64,000 bases of DNA from Tardiphaga alba. GTDB taxonomy: Bacteria > Pseudomonadota > Alphaproteobacteria > Rhizobiales > Xanthobacteraceae. Position 1 is the stretch's first letter. Each line of letters starts with the position of its first letter. The translations under genes were made by a program, and so were the position numbers. The notes beneath the pieces were generated by a model, which was not told the origin of the DNA, searched no databases, and saw nothing but the letters and a program-made list of their open reading frames with translations. Shown piece by piece: positions 47,543 to 56,420 of the stretch. The stretch covers positions 3,117,001-3,181,000 of the forward strand of contig NZ_CP036498.1 in assembly GCF_018279705.1 (NCBI RefSeq). Direction: 5' to 3'.

Positions 47543-48913
47543 ATGGCAAATGACATTCTGATCGTCGACGACGAAGCCGATATTCGCGATCTTGTCGCGG
47601 GTATTCTGGAAGACGAGGGATTTACGACGCGCACGGCGCGCGACAGCGACAGCGCGCTCAATGAAATCTCGAACCGGCGTCCCAATCTTGTTTTCCTCGA
47701 CATCTGGCTGCAGGGCAGCAAGCTCGATGGTTTGCAGTTGCTCGAGCAGGTCAAGAAGGACAATCCGGACCTTCCCGTGGTGATGATTTCCGGTCACGGC
47801 AATATCGAGACCGCCGTTGCCGCCATCAAACGCGGCGCTTACGACTTTATCGAGAAGCCGTTCAAGGCTGACCGCCTCATCCTGGTGGCCACCCGCGCGC
47901 TCGAAACCTCGCGCCTCAAACGCGAGGTTCGCGAACTCAAGCAGATGGCTCCGATCGCCAATGCACTGACCGGCCGCTCGGCAGCGATGAACCAGCTGCG
48001 CCAGACCATTGATCGCGCAGCCAAGGCCAATAGCCGTATTCTAATCGTCGGCCCGTCCGGTGCCGGCAAGGAACTGGCCGCACGTACGCTGCACACGGCG
48101 TCCGCGCGCGCCAATGGCCCGTTCGTCGTCATCAACGCTGCAGCGATCACGCCGGAGCGGATGGAGTTGGAGCTGTTCGGCACCGAGCAGACCAATGGCG
48201 AGCAGCAGCGCAAGGCCGGTGCACTCGAGGAAGCCCATGGCGGCACCTTGTTCATCGACGAGATCGGCGATCTGCCGCGCGAGACGCAGAACAAGATCCT
48301 GCGCGTGCTGGTCGATCAGACCTTCATGCGGGCGGGGGGCACGACCAAGGTCAGCGTCGATGTCCGCATCATCTCCTCGACCGCGCGCAATCTCGAAGAG
48401 GAAATCGCGGAAGGCCGCTTCCGCGAGGATCTGTATCACCGTCTGTCGGTGGTCCCCATTCGCGTCCCGCCGCTGTCCGAGCATCGCGAGGATATCCCCG
48501 AGCTGATCGAATATTTCATGGAGCACATCTCGGCCAATACCGGTCTGCCCAAGCGCCAGATCGGGCAGGACGCCATGGCGGTGCTGCAGTCCCACGTCTG
48601 GCCCGGCAATGTCCGCCAGCTCCGCAACAACGTCGAGCGCGTCATGATCCTCGCCGGTGGCGGGCCGGAGGTGATCATCACCGCCGACATGCTGCCGCAG
48701 GACGTCGGCTCCATGGTGCCGTCGATGCCGACTTCGAACAATGGCGAGCACATCATGGGCCTGCCGCTGCGTGAGGCCCGTGAAGTGTTCGAGCGCGATT
48801 ATCTGATTGCGCAGATCAGCCGCTTCTCGGGTAACATCTCGCGCACCGCCGAATTCGTCGGCATGGAGCGGTCGGCCCTGCATCGTAAATTGAAGGCGCT
48901 GGGCGTCGGCTAA
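47543..48913 (+). CDS. ntrX: Nitrogen regulation response regulator NtrX
   Basis: Response regulator of 456 residues: receiver with Asp53 in VFLDIWLQG, AAA+ domain with Walker A GPSGAGKELAART and Walker B GGTLFIDEIGDLP, and C-terminal Fis-type helix-turn-helix (EFVGMERSALHRKLKALG). Where NtrC has GAFTGA, this protein reads LFGTEQTNGEQQRKAGALEE; thus the sigma-54 contact loop is missing, and it probably regulates without sigma-54. Thirty-two bases after ntrY. Confidence 0.93.
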   Translation: MANDILIVDDEADIRDLVAGILEDEGFTTRTARDSDSALNEISNRRPNLVFLDIWLQGSKLDGLQLLEQVKKDNPDLPVVMISGHGNIETAVAAIKRGAYDFIEKPFKADRLILVATRALETSRLKREVRELKQMAPIANALTGRSAAMNQLRQTIDRAAKANSRILIVGPSGAGKELAARTLHTASARANGPFVVINAAAITPERMELELFGTEQTNGEQQRKAGALEEAHGGTLFIDEIGDLPRETQNKILRVLVDQTFMRAGGTTKVSVDVRIISSTARNLEEEIAEGRFREDLYHRLSVVPIRVPPLSEHREDIPELIEYFMEHISANTGLPKRQIGQDAMAVLQSHVWPGNVRQLRNNVERVMILAGGGPEVIITADMLPQDVGSMVPSMPTSNNGEHIMGLPLREAREVFERDYLIAQISRFSGNISRTAEFVGMERSALHRKLKALGVG

Positions 48914-48944
48914 CTCACTCTCACTCACGCAACGGAAATCGACG

Positions 48945-49802
48945 ATGTCGCGTATTGCCTATGTCAACGGCCTCTACCAGAACCTCAGCGACGCCGCGGT
49001 CAATGTGGAGGATCGCGGTTATCAGTTCGCCGATGGCGTCTATGAGGTCTGCGAGATCGTCGGCGGCAAGATGGTCGATTTCCCGCGCCACATGGCGCGG
49101 CTGGAACGCTCGCTGCGTGAGCTCCGCATCGCTACGCCGATGGCGCTGACCTCGCTGAAGGTCATCATGCAGGAAGTGGTCCGCCGCAACCGCATCAGCT
49201 ACGGCATCGTCTATCTGCAGGTCACCCGCGGCGTCGCCCATCGCGACCACGGATTCCCGTCGCCCGATGTGAAGCCGAGCGTGGTCGTGACCGCGAAGTC
49301 GCTGAATTTCGCCAAGAACCAGGCAGCGGCCGAACGCGGCGTGAAGGTCATCACCACGGCCGAGAACCGCTGGCCACGCGTGGACATCAAGAGCGTCGGC
49401 CTGCTGCCGAACGTGCTGGCCCGCCAGGAAGCCCGCGACAAGGGCGCCTATGAGGCCTGGTATGTGGATGATAAGGGCTTCGTCACCGAAGGCGCATCGT
49501 GCAACGCCTGGATCATCACCAAGGACGGCCGTGTGATCACCAAGAGCGCGGAGCGTGGCATCCTCTCGGGTATCACCCGGGCCGTCCTGGTCGAGGTGCT
49601 GGCGTCGTTGCAACTCAAGCTCGAGGAACGGAATTTTACGCCGAAGGAGGCCGCTGACGCTGCCGAGGCCTTCGTCTCCTCCGCGAGTCAGATTGTCATG
49701 CCGGTCATCTCGATCGACGGAAACCCGATCGGCAACGGTAAACCAGGACCGACCGCGCTGCGCCTGCGGCAGGAATTTCACAAATTTGCGGACATCGCGT
49801 AG
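48945..49802 (+). CDS. dat: D-amino acid aminotransferase
   Basis: PLP fold-type IV aminotransferase of 285 residues. The start region NVEDRGYQFADGVYEVCEI, the catalytic lysine in RVDIKSVGLLPNVLARQEA, and the cofactor loop TEGASCNAWII fit D-alanine aminotransferase, which makes D-glutamate or D-alanine for peptidoglycan. A branched-chain aminotransferase is less likely because the GxxR substrate motif of BCAT is absent. Lies 31 bases after ntrX and before hfq, as in related genomes. Confidence 0.9.
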   Translation: MSRIAYVNGLYQNLSDAAVNVEDRGYQFADGVYEVCEIVGGKMVDFPRHMARLERSLRELRIATPMALTSLKVIMQEVVRRNRISYGIVYLQVTRGVAHRDHGFPSPDVKPSVVVTAKSLNFAKNQAAAERGVKVITTAENRWPRVDIKSVGLLPNVLARQEARDKGAYEAWYVDDKGFVTEGASCNAWIITKDGRVITKSAERGILSGITRAVLVEVLASLQLKLEERNFTPKEAADAAEAFVSSASQIVMPVISIDGNPIGNGKPGPTALRLRQEFHKFADIA

Positions 49803-49993
49803 GATTTGCCGCATTTCCAGGCAGGTTTTCCGTGTGGCGGCTTGCCTTCACACGCCGTCTGCCGTCTAATCCCCCTGTTTCGCGCCCCGAGGGGATCTTT
49901 GGGCGCGGGACAGTCAGGCGACACCCCTAAGAGGGTGAGCTTGGCGCAAGAAAAGCAACAAAACAGACACAACAGACTTCGGGATTAAGAAAA

Positions 49994-50236
49994 ATGGCGG
50001 CAGACCGCGCTCAAAATCTACAGGACACCTTCCTCAACCACGTTCGCAAGACCAAGACACCTCTGACGATCTTCCTCGTGAACGGCGTCAAGCTGCAGGG
50101 AATCGTCACCTGGTTCGACAATTTCTGTCTTCTGCTCCGCCGCGACGGCCACTCGCAGCTGGTGTATAAGCATGCGATCTCGACCATCATGCCGGGCGCG
50201 CCGATCCAGTTGTTCGAAGGCGGCGAAGAAGCCTGA
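49994..50236 (+). CDS. hfq: RNA chaperone Hfq
   Basis: Sm-like protein of 80 residues. Sm1 motif spans [20 protein letters not shown] and Sm2 is [10 protein letters not shown]. It forms a hexamer that binds small RNAs and mRNAs. The C-terminus is short, as in alphaproteobacteria. The ATG follows a purine stretch (TTAAGAAAA). HflX is directly downstream, the common hfq-hflX pair. Confidence 0.97.
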   Translation: MAADRAQNLQDTFLNHVRKTKTPLTIFLVNGVKLQGIVTWFDNFCLLLRRDGHSQLVYKHAISTIMPGAPIQLFEGGEEA

Positions 50237-50259
50237 GCGAACAGCTGAGAGACGCTTGA

Positions 50260-51639
50260 TTGGAATTTCGTAGCTTCGAAGGCAATGCTGCCGACCGCCC
50301 CGCGGCCGGCAGCGCATCCACCGGCCGCGTTCTCGTGGTCGGCCCCTATCTGCGCGAACGCCGCGGCGATGCCGAGGCCAGCGCATATGCCCATATTCGC
50401 GACACCGAAGCCCGTCTCGAAGAAGCGGTGGGACTCGCACGCGCCATCGAGCTCGAAGTCGTCGAGGCGATCGCCGCGCCGTTGAGCCAGATCCGTCCGG
50501 CCACCTATCTCGGCAAGGGCAAGGTCGAGGAGATCGCGGGCGTCATCGCCGCGAACGAGATCGGCATCGTGGTGATGGACTGCGCGCTGTCGCCGATCCA
50601 GCAGCGCAATCTGGAAAAGGAATTCAAGGCGAAGGTCCTCGACCGTACCGGCCTCATCCTGGAAATCTTCGGCCGCCGTGCAAAAACGAAAGAGGGCACG
50701 CTGCAGGTCGAACTCGCGCATCTCAATTATCAGCGCAGCCGTCTGGTGCGCTCGTGGACCCATCTCGAGCGCCAGCGCGGCGGCTTCGGCTTCATGGGCG
50801 GCCCCGGCGAAACCCAGATCGAAGCCGACCGCCGCATGATCGGCGATCGCATCGGCCGATTGGAAGCCGATCTCAAGAAAGTGCAGGCAACACGCCGGCT
50901 GCATCGCGCCGGCCGCCAGCGCGTGCCGTATCGTGTCGTGGCACTTGTCGGCTACACCAATGCCGGCAAGTCCACGCTGTTCAATCGGCTCACGCGCGCC
51001 GATGTGCAGGCCGAGGACATGCTGTTCGCGACCCTTGATCCGACGCTGCGCGCGCTGACGCTGCCCCATGGCGGCAAGGCGATGCTGTCCGACACCGTCG
51101 GCTTCATCTCCAACCTGCCGACCCAGCTCGTTGCGGCGTTCCGCGCCACGCTGGAAGAAGTGCTGGAAGCCGACATCATCCTGCATGTGCGCGACATCAG
51201 CCACGAAGATGCCGAAGCGCAGCAGAGCGACGTCGACAATGTGCTGCGCCAGCTCGGCATCGACACCGAGGGTGGCGCGCGCATTCTCGAAGTCTGGAAC
51301 AAGATCGATCGCTTCTCGGAAGAGGAACGCGAAAACCTCGCAAACATCGCTGCACGGCGCCCGACGGAAAGCCCGGTCTTCATGGTCTCAGCCGTGACCG
51401 GCGAGGGCGTGAATGAGCTGCTGACCAGCATTGAGGATCGTCTCGCCGCCACGCGCATCACGCTCGATCTCTCCATCGACGCATCAGACGGCGCCGGCAT
51501 CAGCTGGCTGCATCGCAACGCCGAGGTGCTGGCAAAGGAGCTGCATGACGGTCATTTCGACATGACCGTGCGCGTCGATGAGACCAAGCGCGATGTGGTG
51601 ATCAGCAAGTTCGGCGCGGTGCTGCGCGCGATGGAGTAA
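50260..51639 (+). CDS. hflX: Ribosome-associated GTPase HflX
   Basis: GTPase of 459 residues that splits stalled ribosomes under stress. The N-terminal HflX domain has ATYLGKGKVEEIAGVIAANE, the linker shows GFGFMGGPGETQIEADRRMI, and the G domain has G1 GYTNAGKSTLFN, G3 DTVGFISNLP and G4 NKID. The best start is TTG 50260, 23 bases after hfq. Followed by a palindromic repeat. Confidence 0.95.
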   Translation: MEFRSFEGNAADRPAAGSASTGRVLVVGPYLRERRGDAEASAYAHIRDTEARLEEAVGLARAIELEVVEAIAAPLSQIRPATYLGKGKVEEIAGVIAANEIGIVVMDCALSPIQQRNLEKEFKAKVLDRTGLILEIFGRRAKTKEGTLQVELAHLNYQRSRLVRSWTHLERQRGGFGFMGGPGETQIEADRRMIGDRIGRLEADLKKVQATRRLHRAGRQRVPYRVVALVGYTNAGKSTLFNRLTRADVQAEDMLFATLDPTLRALTLPHGGKAMLSDTVGFISNLPTQLVAAFRATLEEVLEADIILHVRDISHEDAEAQQSDVDNVLRQLGIDTEGGARILEVWNKIDRFSEEERENLANIAARRPTESPVFMVSAVTGEGVNELLTSIEDRLAATRITLDLSIDASDGAGISWLHRNAEVLAKELHDGHFDMTVRVDETKRDVVISKFGAVLRAME

Positions 51640-51654
51640 CTCTCCAACTCCATC

Positions 51655-51764
51655 CCTCATCCTGAGGAGCTGCGAAGCAGCGTCTCGAAGGATGGCCGCA
51701 ATCTCCGAGCCAGGCCATCTCATGGTTCGAGACGCGCGCAAGGGCGCGCTCCTCACCATGAGGA
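51655..51764. repeat. Palindromic repeat, family D copy 2
   Basis: CCTCATCCTGAGGAGC at the left and GCTCCTCACCATGAGG at the right, with inner CGTCTCGAAGGATGG and CATGGTTCGAGACGCG arms. It shares CTCGAAGGATGG and CATCCTGAGG with the copy at 11894-12005. It lies between hflX and the convergent mazG. Confidence 0.8.
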
Positions 51765-51772
51765 GAGGAGCG

Positions 51773-52588
51773 TTACGGCTTCCACTTCGCCTCGTTCCAC
51801 AGCGCATCCATCTCTTCCAGTGATGCCTCTTCCAGCGTGCGCCCCTTGGCCCGCAGTGCCTTCTCGATATACGCAAACCGCGTCTCGAATTTCACATTGG
51901 TCCCGCGCAGCGCCATTTCCGGATCGGCCTTCACATGCCGCGCGAGGTTCACCAGCGCGAACATCAGGTCGCCGGTCTCCTCCGCGATGTGGTCGGGATC
52001 GCCACGCTCCAACGCCGCTTCGATCTCATCCGCTTCCTCGCGGATTTTTGCCAGCACCGCGCGCGGATCGTTCCAGTCGAAGCCGACCGTGGAGGCCTTG
52101 GCTTGTAGCGCCAGGGCCTGCGCCAGCGCCGGCTGGCTGGCCTTCACGCTGGCCAGTAGCGAGGCGGGGGCGGCAAGATTTTCGCCGCGTCGCGCTGCGC
52201 GTTCCGCCTTCTCCTCGGCCTTGATGCGATCCCACACGCCCTTCACGTGGCCCGAGGTGACATTCCCGTCCGCATCGGCAAACACATGCGGATGCCGACG
52301 GACCATTTTTCTGGTGATCGCGGTCACGACGTCGCCAAAATCGAACCTGCCTTGCTCGGACGCCATCTGCGCGTGAAACACGACCTGCAGCAGGAGGTCG
52401 CCCAGCTCCTCGCAGAGATCGTCGAGATCGTTCCGCGCAATCGCGTCCACGACCTCATAGGCCTCCTCGATCGTATAGGACGCAATGCTCGCAAAGTCCT
52501 GTTCCAGGTCCCACGGGCAACCGGTCACCGGCGTGCGCAGCGCGGCCATGATCTCGATCAGGCGGGTGATATCGCGGGAAGGGGTCAT
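51773..52588 (-). CDS. mazG: Nucleoside triphosphate pyrophosphohydrolase MazG
   Basis: Tandem MazG protein of 271 residues that hydrolyses NTPs to NMP and pyrophosphate. The first MazG unit has [20 protein letters not shown] and [14 protein letters not shown] with metal-binding EExxD, the second [11 protein letters not shown] and [14 protein letters not shown]. Start ATG 52588 ([14 protein letters not shown]) fits the family; the open frame upstream overlaps a repeat. Divergent from queC. Confidence 0.93.
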   Translation of the reverse strand: MTPSRDITRLIEIMAALRTPVTGCPWDLEQDFASIASYTIEEAYEVVDAIARNDLDDLCEELGDLLLQVVFHAQMASEQGRFDFGDVVTAITRKMVRRHPHVFADADGNVTSGHVKGVWDRIKAEEKAERAARRGENLAAPASLLASVKASQPALAQALALQAKASTVGFDWNDPRAVLAKIREEADEIEAALERGDPDHIAEETGDLMFALVNLARHVKADPEMALRGTNVKFETRFAYIEKALRAKGRTLEEASLEEMDALWNEAKWKP

Positions 52589-52640
52589 GCTTGGCTCCGG
52601 AGGCTTGCGATCCCGGTATGCCGTATGCAGGGCGCGATGT

Positions 52641-52730
52641 GTAGCCTGCATGCAGCGAAGCGGAATGCAGGGACCGGCAGGCATGCGGAAACGCCAGTCC
52701 CCGGATTGCGCTTCGCTCCATCCGGGCTAC
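52641..52730. repeat. Palindromic repeat, family A copy 3 (divergent left arm)
   Basis: Right arm CCGGATTGCGCTTCGCTCCA and CCGGGCTAC is canonical; the left arm is altered (GTAGCCTGCATGCAGCGAAG). It ends nine bases before the queC ATG, so the queC ribosome binding site (AGAGGG) lies just outside it. Confidence 0.8.
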
Positions 52731-52739
52731 AAGAGGGCC

Positions 52740-53446
52740 ATGACCGACACCTCCACAGCCCTCGTCCTGTTCTCCGGCGGCCAGGATTCCGCCACCTGCC
52801 TCGCCTGGGCGCTCGACCGTTTTGCCCGCGTCGAAACCCTCGGCTTCGCTTACGGCCAGCGTCACGCCGTCGAGCTCGACAGCCGCGCCAAGCTCATCGA
52901 CGGCATGAAGGCCATGAACCCGGTCTGGGCCACAAAAATCGGCGACAGCCACACGCTCGACATCCCGACCCTGTCGGCGATCTCCGACACAGCGCTGACC
53001 CGCGACGTCGCCATCGAGATGGGCGCCGACGGCCTGCCCAATACTTTCGTGCCCGGCCGCAATCTCGTCTTCCTGACCTTTGCAGCCGCGCTGGCCTACC
53101 GCCGCGGGATCACCGACATCGTCGGGGCATGTGCGAGACTGACTATTCCGGCTATCCCGACTGCCGCGACGACACCATCAAGGCGCTCAACGGCGCACTC
53201 AATCTCGGCATGGCCAAGGACTTTACGCTGCACACCCCGCTGATGTGGCTCGACAAGGCTGCGACATGGGGGCTGGCGAATGACCTTGGCGGCGAGGCGC
53301 TGACGGGTTTGATCCGCGAGCACTCCCACACCTGCTATCTCGGTGAGCGCGGCGCGTTGCACGACTGGGGCTATGGCTGCGGCAAGTGTCCTGCCTGCGA
53401 GCTGCGCGCGAAGGGCTGGCGGGAGTTCAAGGCGACGGCGGTTTAA
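52740..53446 (+). pseudogene. queC: 7-cyano-7-deazaguanine synthase, frameshifted as sequenced
   Basis: QueC makes preQ0 for queuosine. The N-terminal PP-loop is [18 protein letters not shown] and the C-terminal zinc motif is [11 protein letters not shown]. The two halves are in different frames: the break is at GTCGGGGCATGTGC near 53124, where one more G gives [12 protein letters not shown], the expected sequence. This is the same kind of single missing base in a G/C run seen in three other genes here. Apart from this the gene is complete at about 235 residues. Confidence 0.9.
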
Positions 53447-53455
53447 CGCGGTTCT

Positions 53456-53545
53456 GTAGCCTGGATGGAGCGAAGCGAAATCCAGGGACAGCTGAGCCAG
53501 TTGGAACGCCGGTCCCCGGATTGCGCTACGCTTCATCCGGGCTAC
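53456..53545. repeat. Palindromic repeat, family A copy 4
   Basis: GTAGCCTGGATGGAGCGAAG at the left and CTTCATCCGGGCTAC at the right. It starts nine bases after the queC stop, mirroring copy 3 on the other side of the gene. Confidence 0.83.
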
Positions 53546-53607
53546 GCGCGCGTCAATCCGCCGCGAAACTACCGCTCGACAAGCGGCGACTCAGCTACGC
53601 TTTCGCC

Positions 53608-54366
53608 ATGGGGACAATCCGGGGCAAAACGCTGGCGGTCGCGCTCGTGGTGACGAGCGCCGCGGGCTGTCTGGCGCGCTCGGCCTCCGCCGCCAATGGT
53701 GCCTATGCCGTCGATGCCGCCGACATTTCGGAAGTCGGCTCCTGCAAGGTCGAGAGCTGGTATTCGATGGCGACGAATACCGATTTCGCAGCCGTCGCCA
53801 ATCCGTCCTGCGTGGTTGACCTCGGCAAGCCTGTCGAGCTCAGCGCACTCACCAATTACAGCCGCTCGGGTGGTGACTATTCGACCACCATCGCCCCCAA
53901 GGCGAAGTACAATTTCGAGCCGACGGGCATTGGCAAATTCGGCGTCTCCGTGCTCGGCAGCATGACGTTCGACGCCGTCACCGGCCAGAACACGGCGCTG
54001 TTCGCCGAGATTCCGGCGACCTATCGCCTGTCCGAGACCATGCGCATCAATCTCAATGCCGGCTGGCTGTGGGACCGCGTCAATGACTGGCACTATCTCA
54101 CTTACGGCATCGGCTTCGACTGGAAGTTCACCGACACGCTGCAATATACGGTCGAGCTTTACGGGCAGGCAGGCCGGGCGGACATGCCGAGCGTGGTGCA
54201 GCCGCGGCTGCAGACCGGCATCCGCTATCGGCCGAACGAGACCTTTTCGGTCGATCTGATCTATGGCCGGAATATCACCGGCGAAGATTCCAATTGGATC
54301 ACCATCGGCACGACCATCCGCTTCCCGCCGGAAGGCGGCTCGCGCCAGCGCGAGCCGCATTTGTAG
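53608..54366 (+). CDS. Putative outer membrane beta-barrel protein
   Basis: Protein of 252 residues with a signal peptide (LAVALVVTSAAGCLARSASA, then ANGAYAVDAADI). The mature part is a series of amphipathic strands with alternating hydrophobic residues and aromatic girdle residues (AKYNFEPTGIGKFGVSVLGS, WHYLTYGIGFDWKFTDT, GIRYRPNETFSVDLIYG) and ends in a strand with a terminal hydrophobic residue. The sequence before residue 20 contains a Cys, but no proper lipobox. No named family. Convergent with the DapA-like gene. Confidence 0.65.
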   Translation: MGTIRGKTLAVALVVTSAAGCLARSASAANGAYAVDAADISEVGSCKVESWYSMATNTDFAAVANPSCVVDLGKPVELSALTNYSRSGGDYSTTIAPKAKYNFEPTGIGKFGVSVLGSMTFDAVTGQNTALFAEIPATYRLSETMRINLNAGWLWDRVNDWHYLTYGIGFDWKFTDTLQYTVELYGQAGRADMPSVVQPRLQTGIRYRPNETFSVDLIYGRNITGEDSNWITIGTTIRFPPEGGSRQREPHL

Positions 54367-55266
54367 TTACGCCGCGAACGATGCCCGCACGGCTTCCGCT
54401 TCCGCAGCGCCCAGACCGGTGAGCGGCGGACGCACGCGCATCCAGCCGTCATTGCCGTAGCGCTTGGCCAGCAGCACCTTCAGCGAGGGCAGTTGCGCAT
54501 AGCTCGACACCGCGTTGCGGCCGGCCACGATACGCTCCTGCGCGGCTGCGACCTCTGCCGCCTTGGCCGGATCGTTGTAGCCATTGAACACCGTGGCGAG
54601 ATCGCCGCCGACCAGGTTCGACGTTGCAGTGATGCAGCCCGCCCCGCCCATGGGCAACAGCTTGATCATCAAGGGATCGGCGCCCACCAGCACCGAGAAG
54701 CCCGGAAAGCGTTCGACGATAGCGCTCATATTGGCGAAATCGCCGGAGGAATCCTTGATGCCCGTCACAATCTCCGGGAAGCGCTTGCGCAAGCGATCGA
54801 TGACGTCCAGCGAGATCGGCACCGCCGACATCTGCGGGATGTGATAGAGCACCACGCGCAGGCGTGGATCGTTCACGCGCTCGATCACCGCCGTATATGC
54901 ATCAACGATGCCGTCATCCGACACGCCCTTGTAGTAGTACGGCGGCAGCATCACGACGGCTTCGACGCCATTGGCCACGGCATGCTTGGTGAGGTCGATC
55001 GTCTCCATGATCGACGCCACGCCGGTGCCCGGCAGAAGCTTCGTCGGCGCGATACCCGACTTCACCACGGCTTCGAGCAGCGACTTGCGCTCGGCCGACG
55101 ACAGCGAATTGGCTTCGCCGGTGGTGCCGAGCATGGCGATGCCCGTGCAGCCATCATCCAGCAGGCGCTGACAGTGGGCGGTGAACAGCCCCTGATCTAC
55201 CGAGAGATCGGCATTGAAGGGCGTGGTCGCGGCGCAGAACACGCCGGTGGGGAAGGTGGAAGGCAT
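54367..55266 (-). CDS. DapA-family aldolase/dehydratase
   Basis: Class I aldolase-type TIM barrel of 299 residues of the dihydrodipicolinate synthase/N-acetylneuraminate lyase superfamily. The pyruvate site GTTGEANSLS, the tyrosine in VVLYHIPQMS and the Schiff-base lysine in VTGIKDSSGDFA are all present. True DapA carries YNVP where this protein has YHIP, and the genes around it are catabolic, so it is more likely a retro-aldolase or keto-deoxy-sugar acid dehydratase than the lysine biosynthesis enzyme. Substrate unknown. The start ATG at 55266 precedes a family A repeat. Confidence 0.82.
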   Translation of the reverse strand: MPSTFPTGVFCAATTPFNADLSVDQGLFTAHCQRLLDDGCTGIAMLGTTGEANSLSSAERKSLLEAVVKSGIAPTKLLPGTGVASIMETIDLTKHAVANGVEAVVMLPPYYYKGVSDDGIVDAYTAVIERVNDPRLRVVLYHIPQMSAVPISLDVIDRLRKRFPEIVTGIKDSSGDFANMSAIVERFPGFSVLVGADPLMIKLLPMGGAGCITATSNLVGGDLATVFNGYNDPAKAAEVAAAQERIVAGRNAVSSYAQLPSLKVLLAKRYGNDGWMRVRPPLTGLGAAEAEAVRASFAA

Positions 55267-55295
55267 CGTCGGGGTCTTTCGGGTTGCTGGGATGT

Positions 55296-55385
55296 GTAGC
55301 CCGGATGGAGCGCAGCGCAATCCGGGGACCGGCGTTTCGACTATATCTGCTGTCCCCGGATTACGCTGCGCTCCATCCGGGCTAC
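55296..55385. repeat. Palindromic repeat, family A copy 5
   Basis: GTAGCCCGGATGGAGCGCAG and CGCTCCATCCGGGCTAC arms; nearly perfect. It lies between the SDR stop and the DapA-like start on the minus strand, inside a probable operon. Confidence 0.85.
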
Positions 55386-55397
55386 GAAGAGCGAGCC

Positions 55398-56162
55398 TTA
55401 CGGCATGATCTGGCCGCCATTGACCTCGATCACCTGGCCGGTGATGTAGCCGCTCATGCTTTCGTCGGCGAGGAACTGATATGCGCCGACGCATTCTTCC
55501 GGGGTGCCGATACGGCCGAGCGGGATGGTCTGGCGCGAGGCCTCGAGCTGTTCCGCATTCGAGTAGCGCTGGTGGAACGGCGTCATGATCACGCCCGGCG
55601 CCACCGCATTGGCGCGCACGCCGAACGGCGCCAGCTCCTTCGCCAGCACGCGGGTGATGGTGCTCACAAAACCCTTGGCCGAGCCATAGAGGCCCGCACC
55701 GCCGCCGCCGCCGTTGCGGGCTGCGACCGAGGTCGTGTTGATGATCGAGCCCGAGCGCTGCGCTTCCATGATCTTGGCGACCTTGCGGCAGGCGAAGAAC
55801 ACCGAGCCGATATTGAGATCGATCACATCGTCATACTGCTCGTCGGTCGCATTGGCGATTGCGGTACGGCCGAACATGGCGCCGGCATTGTTGATCAGCA
55901 CGTCGATGCGCCCGAGCTTCGCATGGGCTTCCTCGATCACGCGCGCGGCCTCCGCGCGTTCCGAGACGTCGCCACGGATCAGCTCGGCCTTGCCGCCGGT
56001 GGCCTGGATGCTGGAAACAACTTCCTGCGCGCCTTCGGGATTGCCGTTGTAGTGCACGATCAGGTTGGCACCGAGGGTGCCGAATTTCTTCGCCACGGCA
56101 GCGCCGATGCCCGAGCTCGCGCCAATGATCACAATGGCTTTGCCGTTCAGTCCGTTGGTCAC
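55398..56162 (-). CDS. Short-chain dehydrogenase/reductase
   Basis: Classical SDR of 254 residues. NAD(P)-binding GASSGIGAAVAKKFG, structural NNAG, catalytic Ser in TTSVAARNGG and YGSAK (YxxxK). Start GTG 56162 has AGGA at good spacing. The cofactor preference is not obvious. It is divergent from the GntR regulator and likely the first gene of the minus-strand arm (SDR, then DapA-like). Probably reduces or oxidises an intermediate of the same catabolic route. Confidence 0.87.
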   Translation of the reverse strand: MTNGLNGKAIVIIGASSGIGAAVAKKFGTLGANLIVHYNGNPEGAQEVVSSIQATGGKAELIRGDVSERAEAARVIEEAHAKLGRIDVLINNAGAMFGRTAIANATDEQYDDVIDLNIGSVFFACRKVAKIMEAQRSGSIINTTSVAARNGGGGGAGLYGSAKGFVSTITRVLAKELAPFGVRANAVAPGVIMTPFHQRYSNAEQLEASRQTIPLGRIGTPEECVGAYQFLADESMSGYITGQVIEVNGGQIMP

Positions 56163-56206
56163 GCAAAAATCCTTTCGAATGTTGCCAGCGTTCGACCACG
56201 AATTTT

Positions 56207-56223
56207 GCAACCTGACAAGTTGC
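56207..56223. promoter_or_regulatory. Inverted repeat, candidate operator of the GntR regulator
   Basis: GCAAC-N7-GTTGC inverted repeat enclosing TGACAAGTT, in the divergent region between SDR and gntR. The same nine bases recur at 56331-56339. Confidence 0.35.
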
Positions 56224-56330
56224 CAGATTTTGTGCACCGCAATACGGTATCTGATCAAATCAACAAAATTCTCTGTTCAAAATCATATAGATAACTGCGA
56301 CATCGGACGATCCGCGCAATTTTGACATGT

Positions 56331-56339
56331 TGACAAGTT
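56331..56339. promoter_or_regulatory. Second TGACAAGTT copy, candidate operator half site
   Basis: Same nine bases as at 56213-56221, within a run of three TTGAC repeats (56322, 56330, 56339) ahead of the GntR regulator. It could be an operator or overlap a -35 box. Confidence 0.3.
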
Positions 56340-56420
56340 TGACGCGCCTCGACATGTTCGCCGCAACCTGGCGAGGAAATGTTTCCAACAGAGAGCCGAG
56401 CGGATCGATCGAGTTTTCGA

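Noticed and set aside
53386..53607. Longer N-terminus for the outer membrane protein beginning at 53386
   Set aside because: This part runs through queC and a palindromic repeat; the signal peptide starts properly at 53608.
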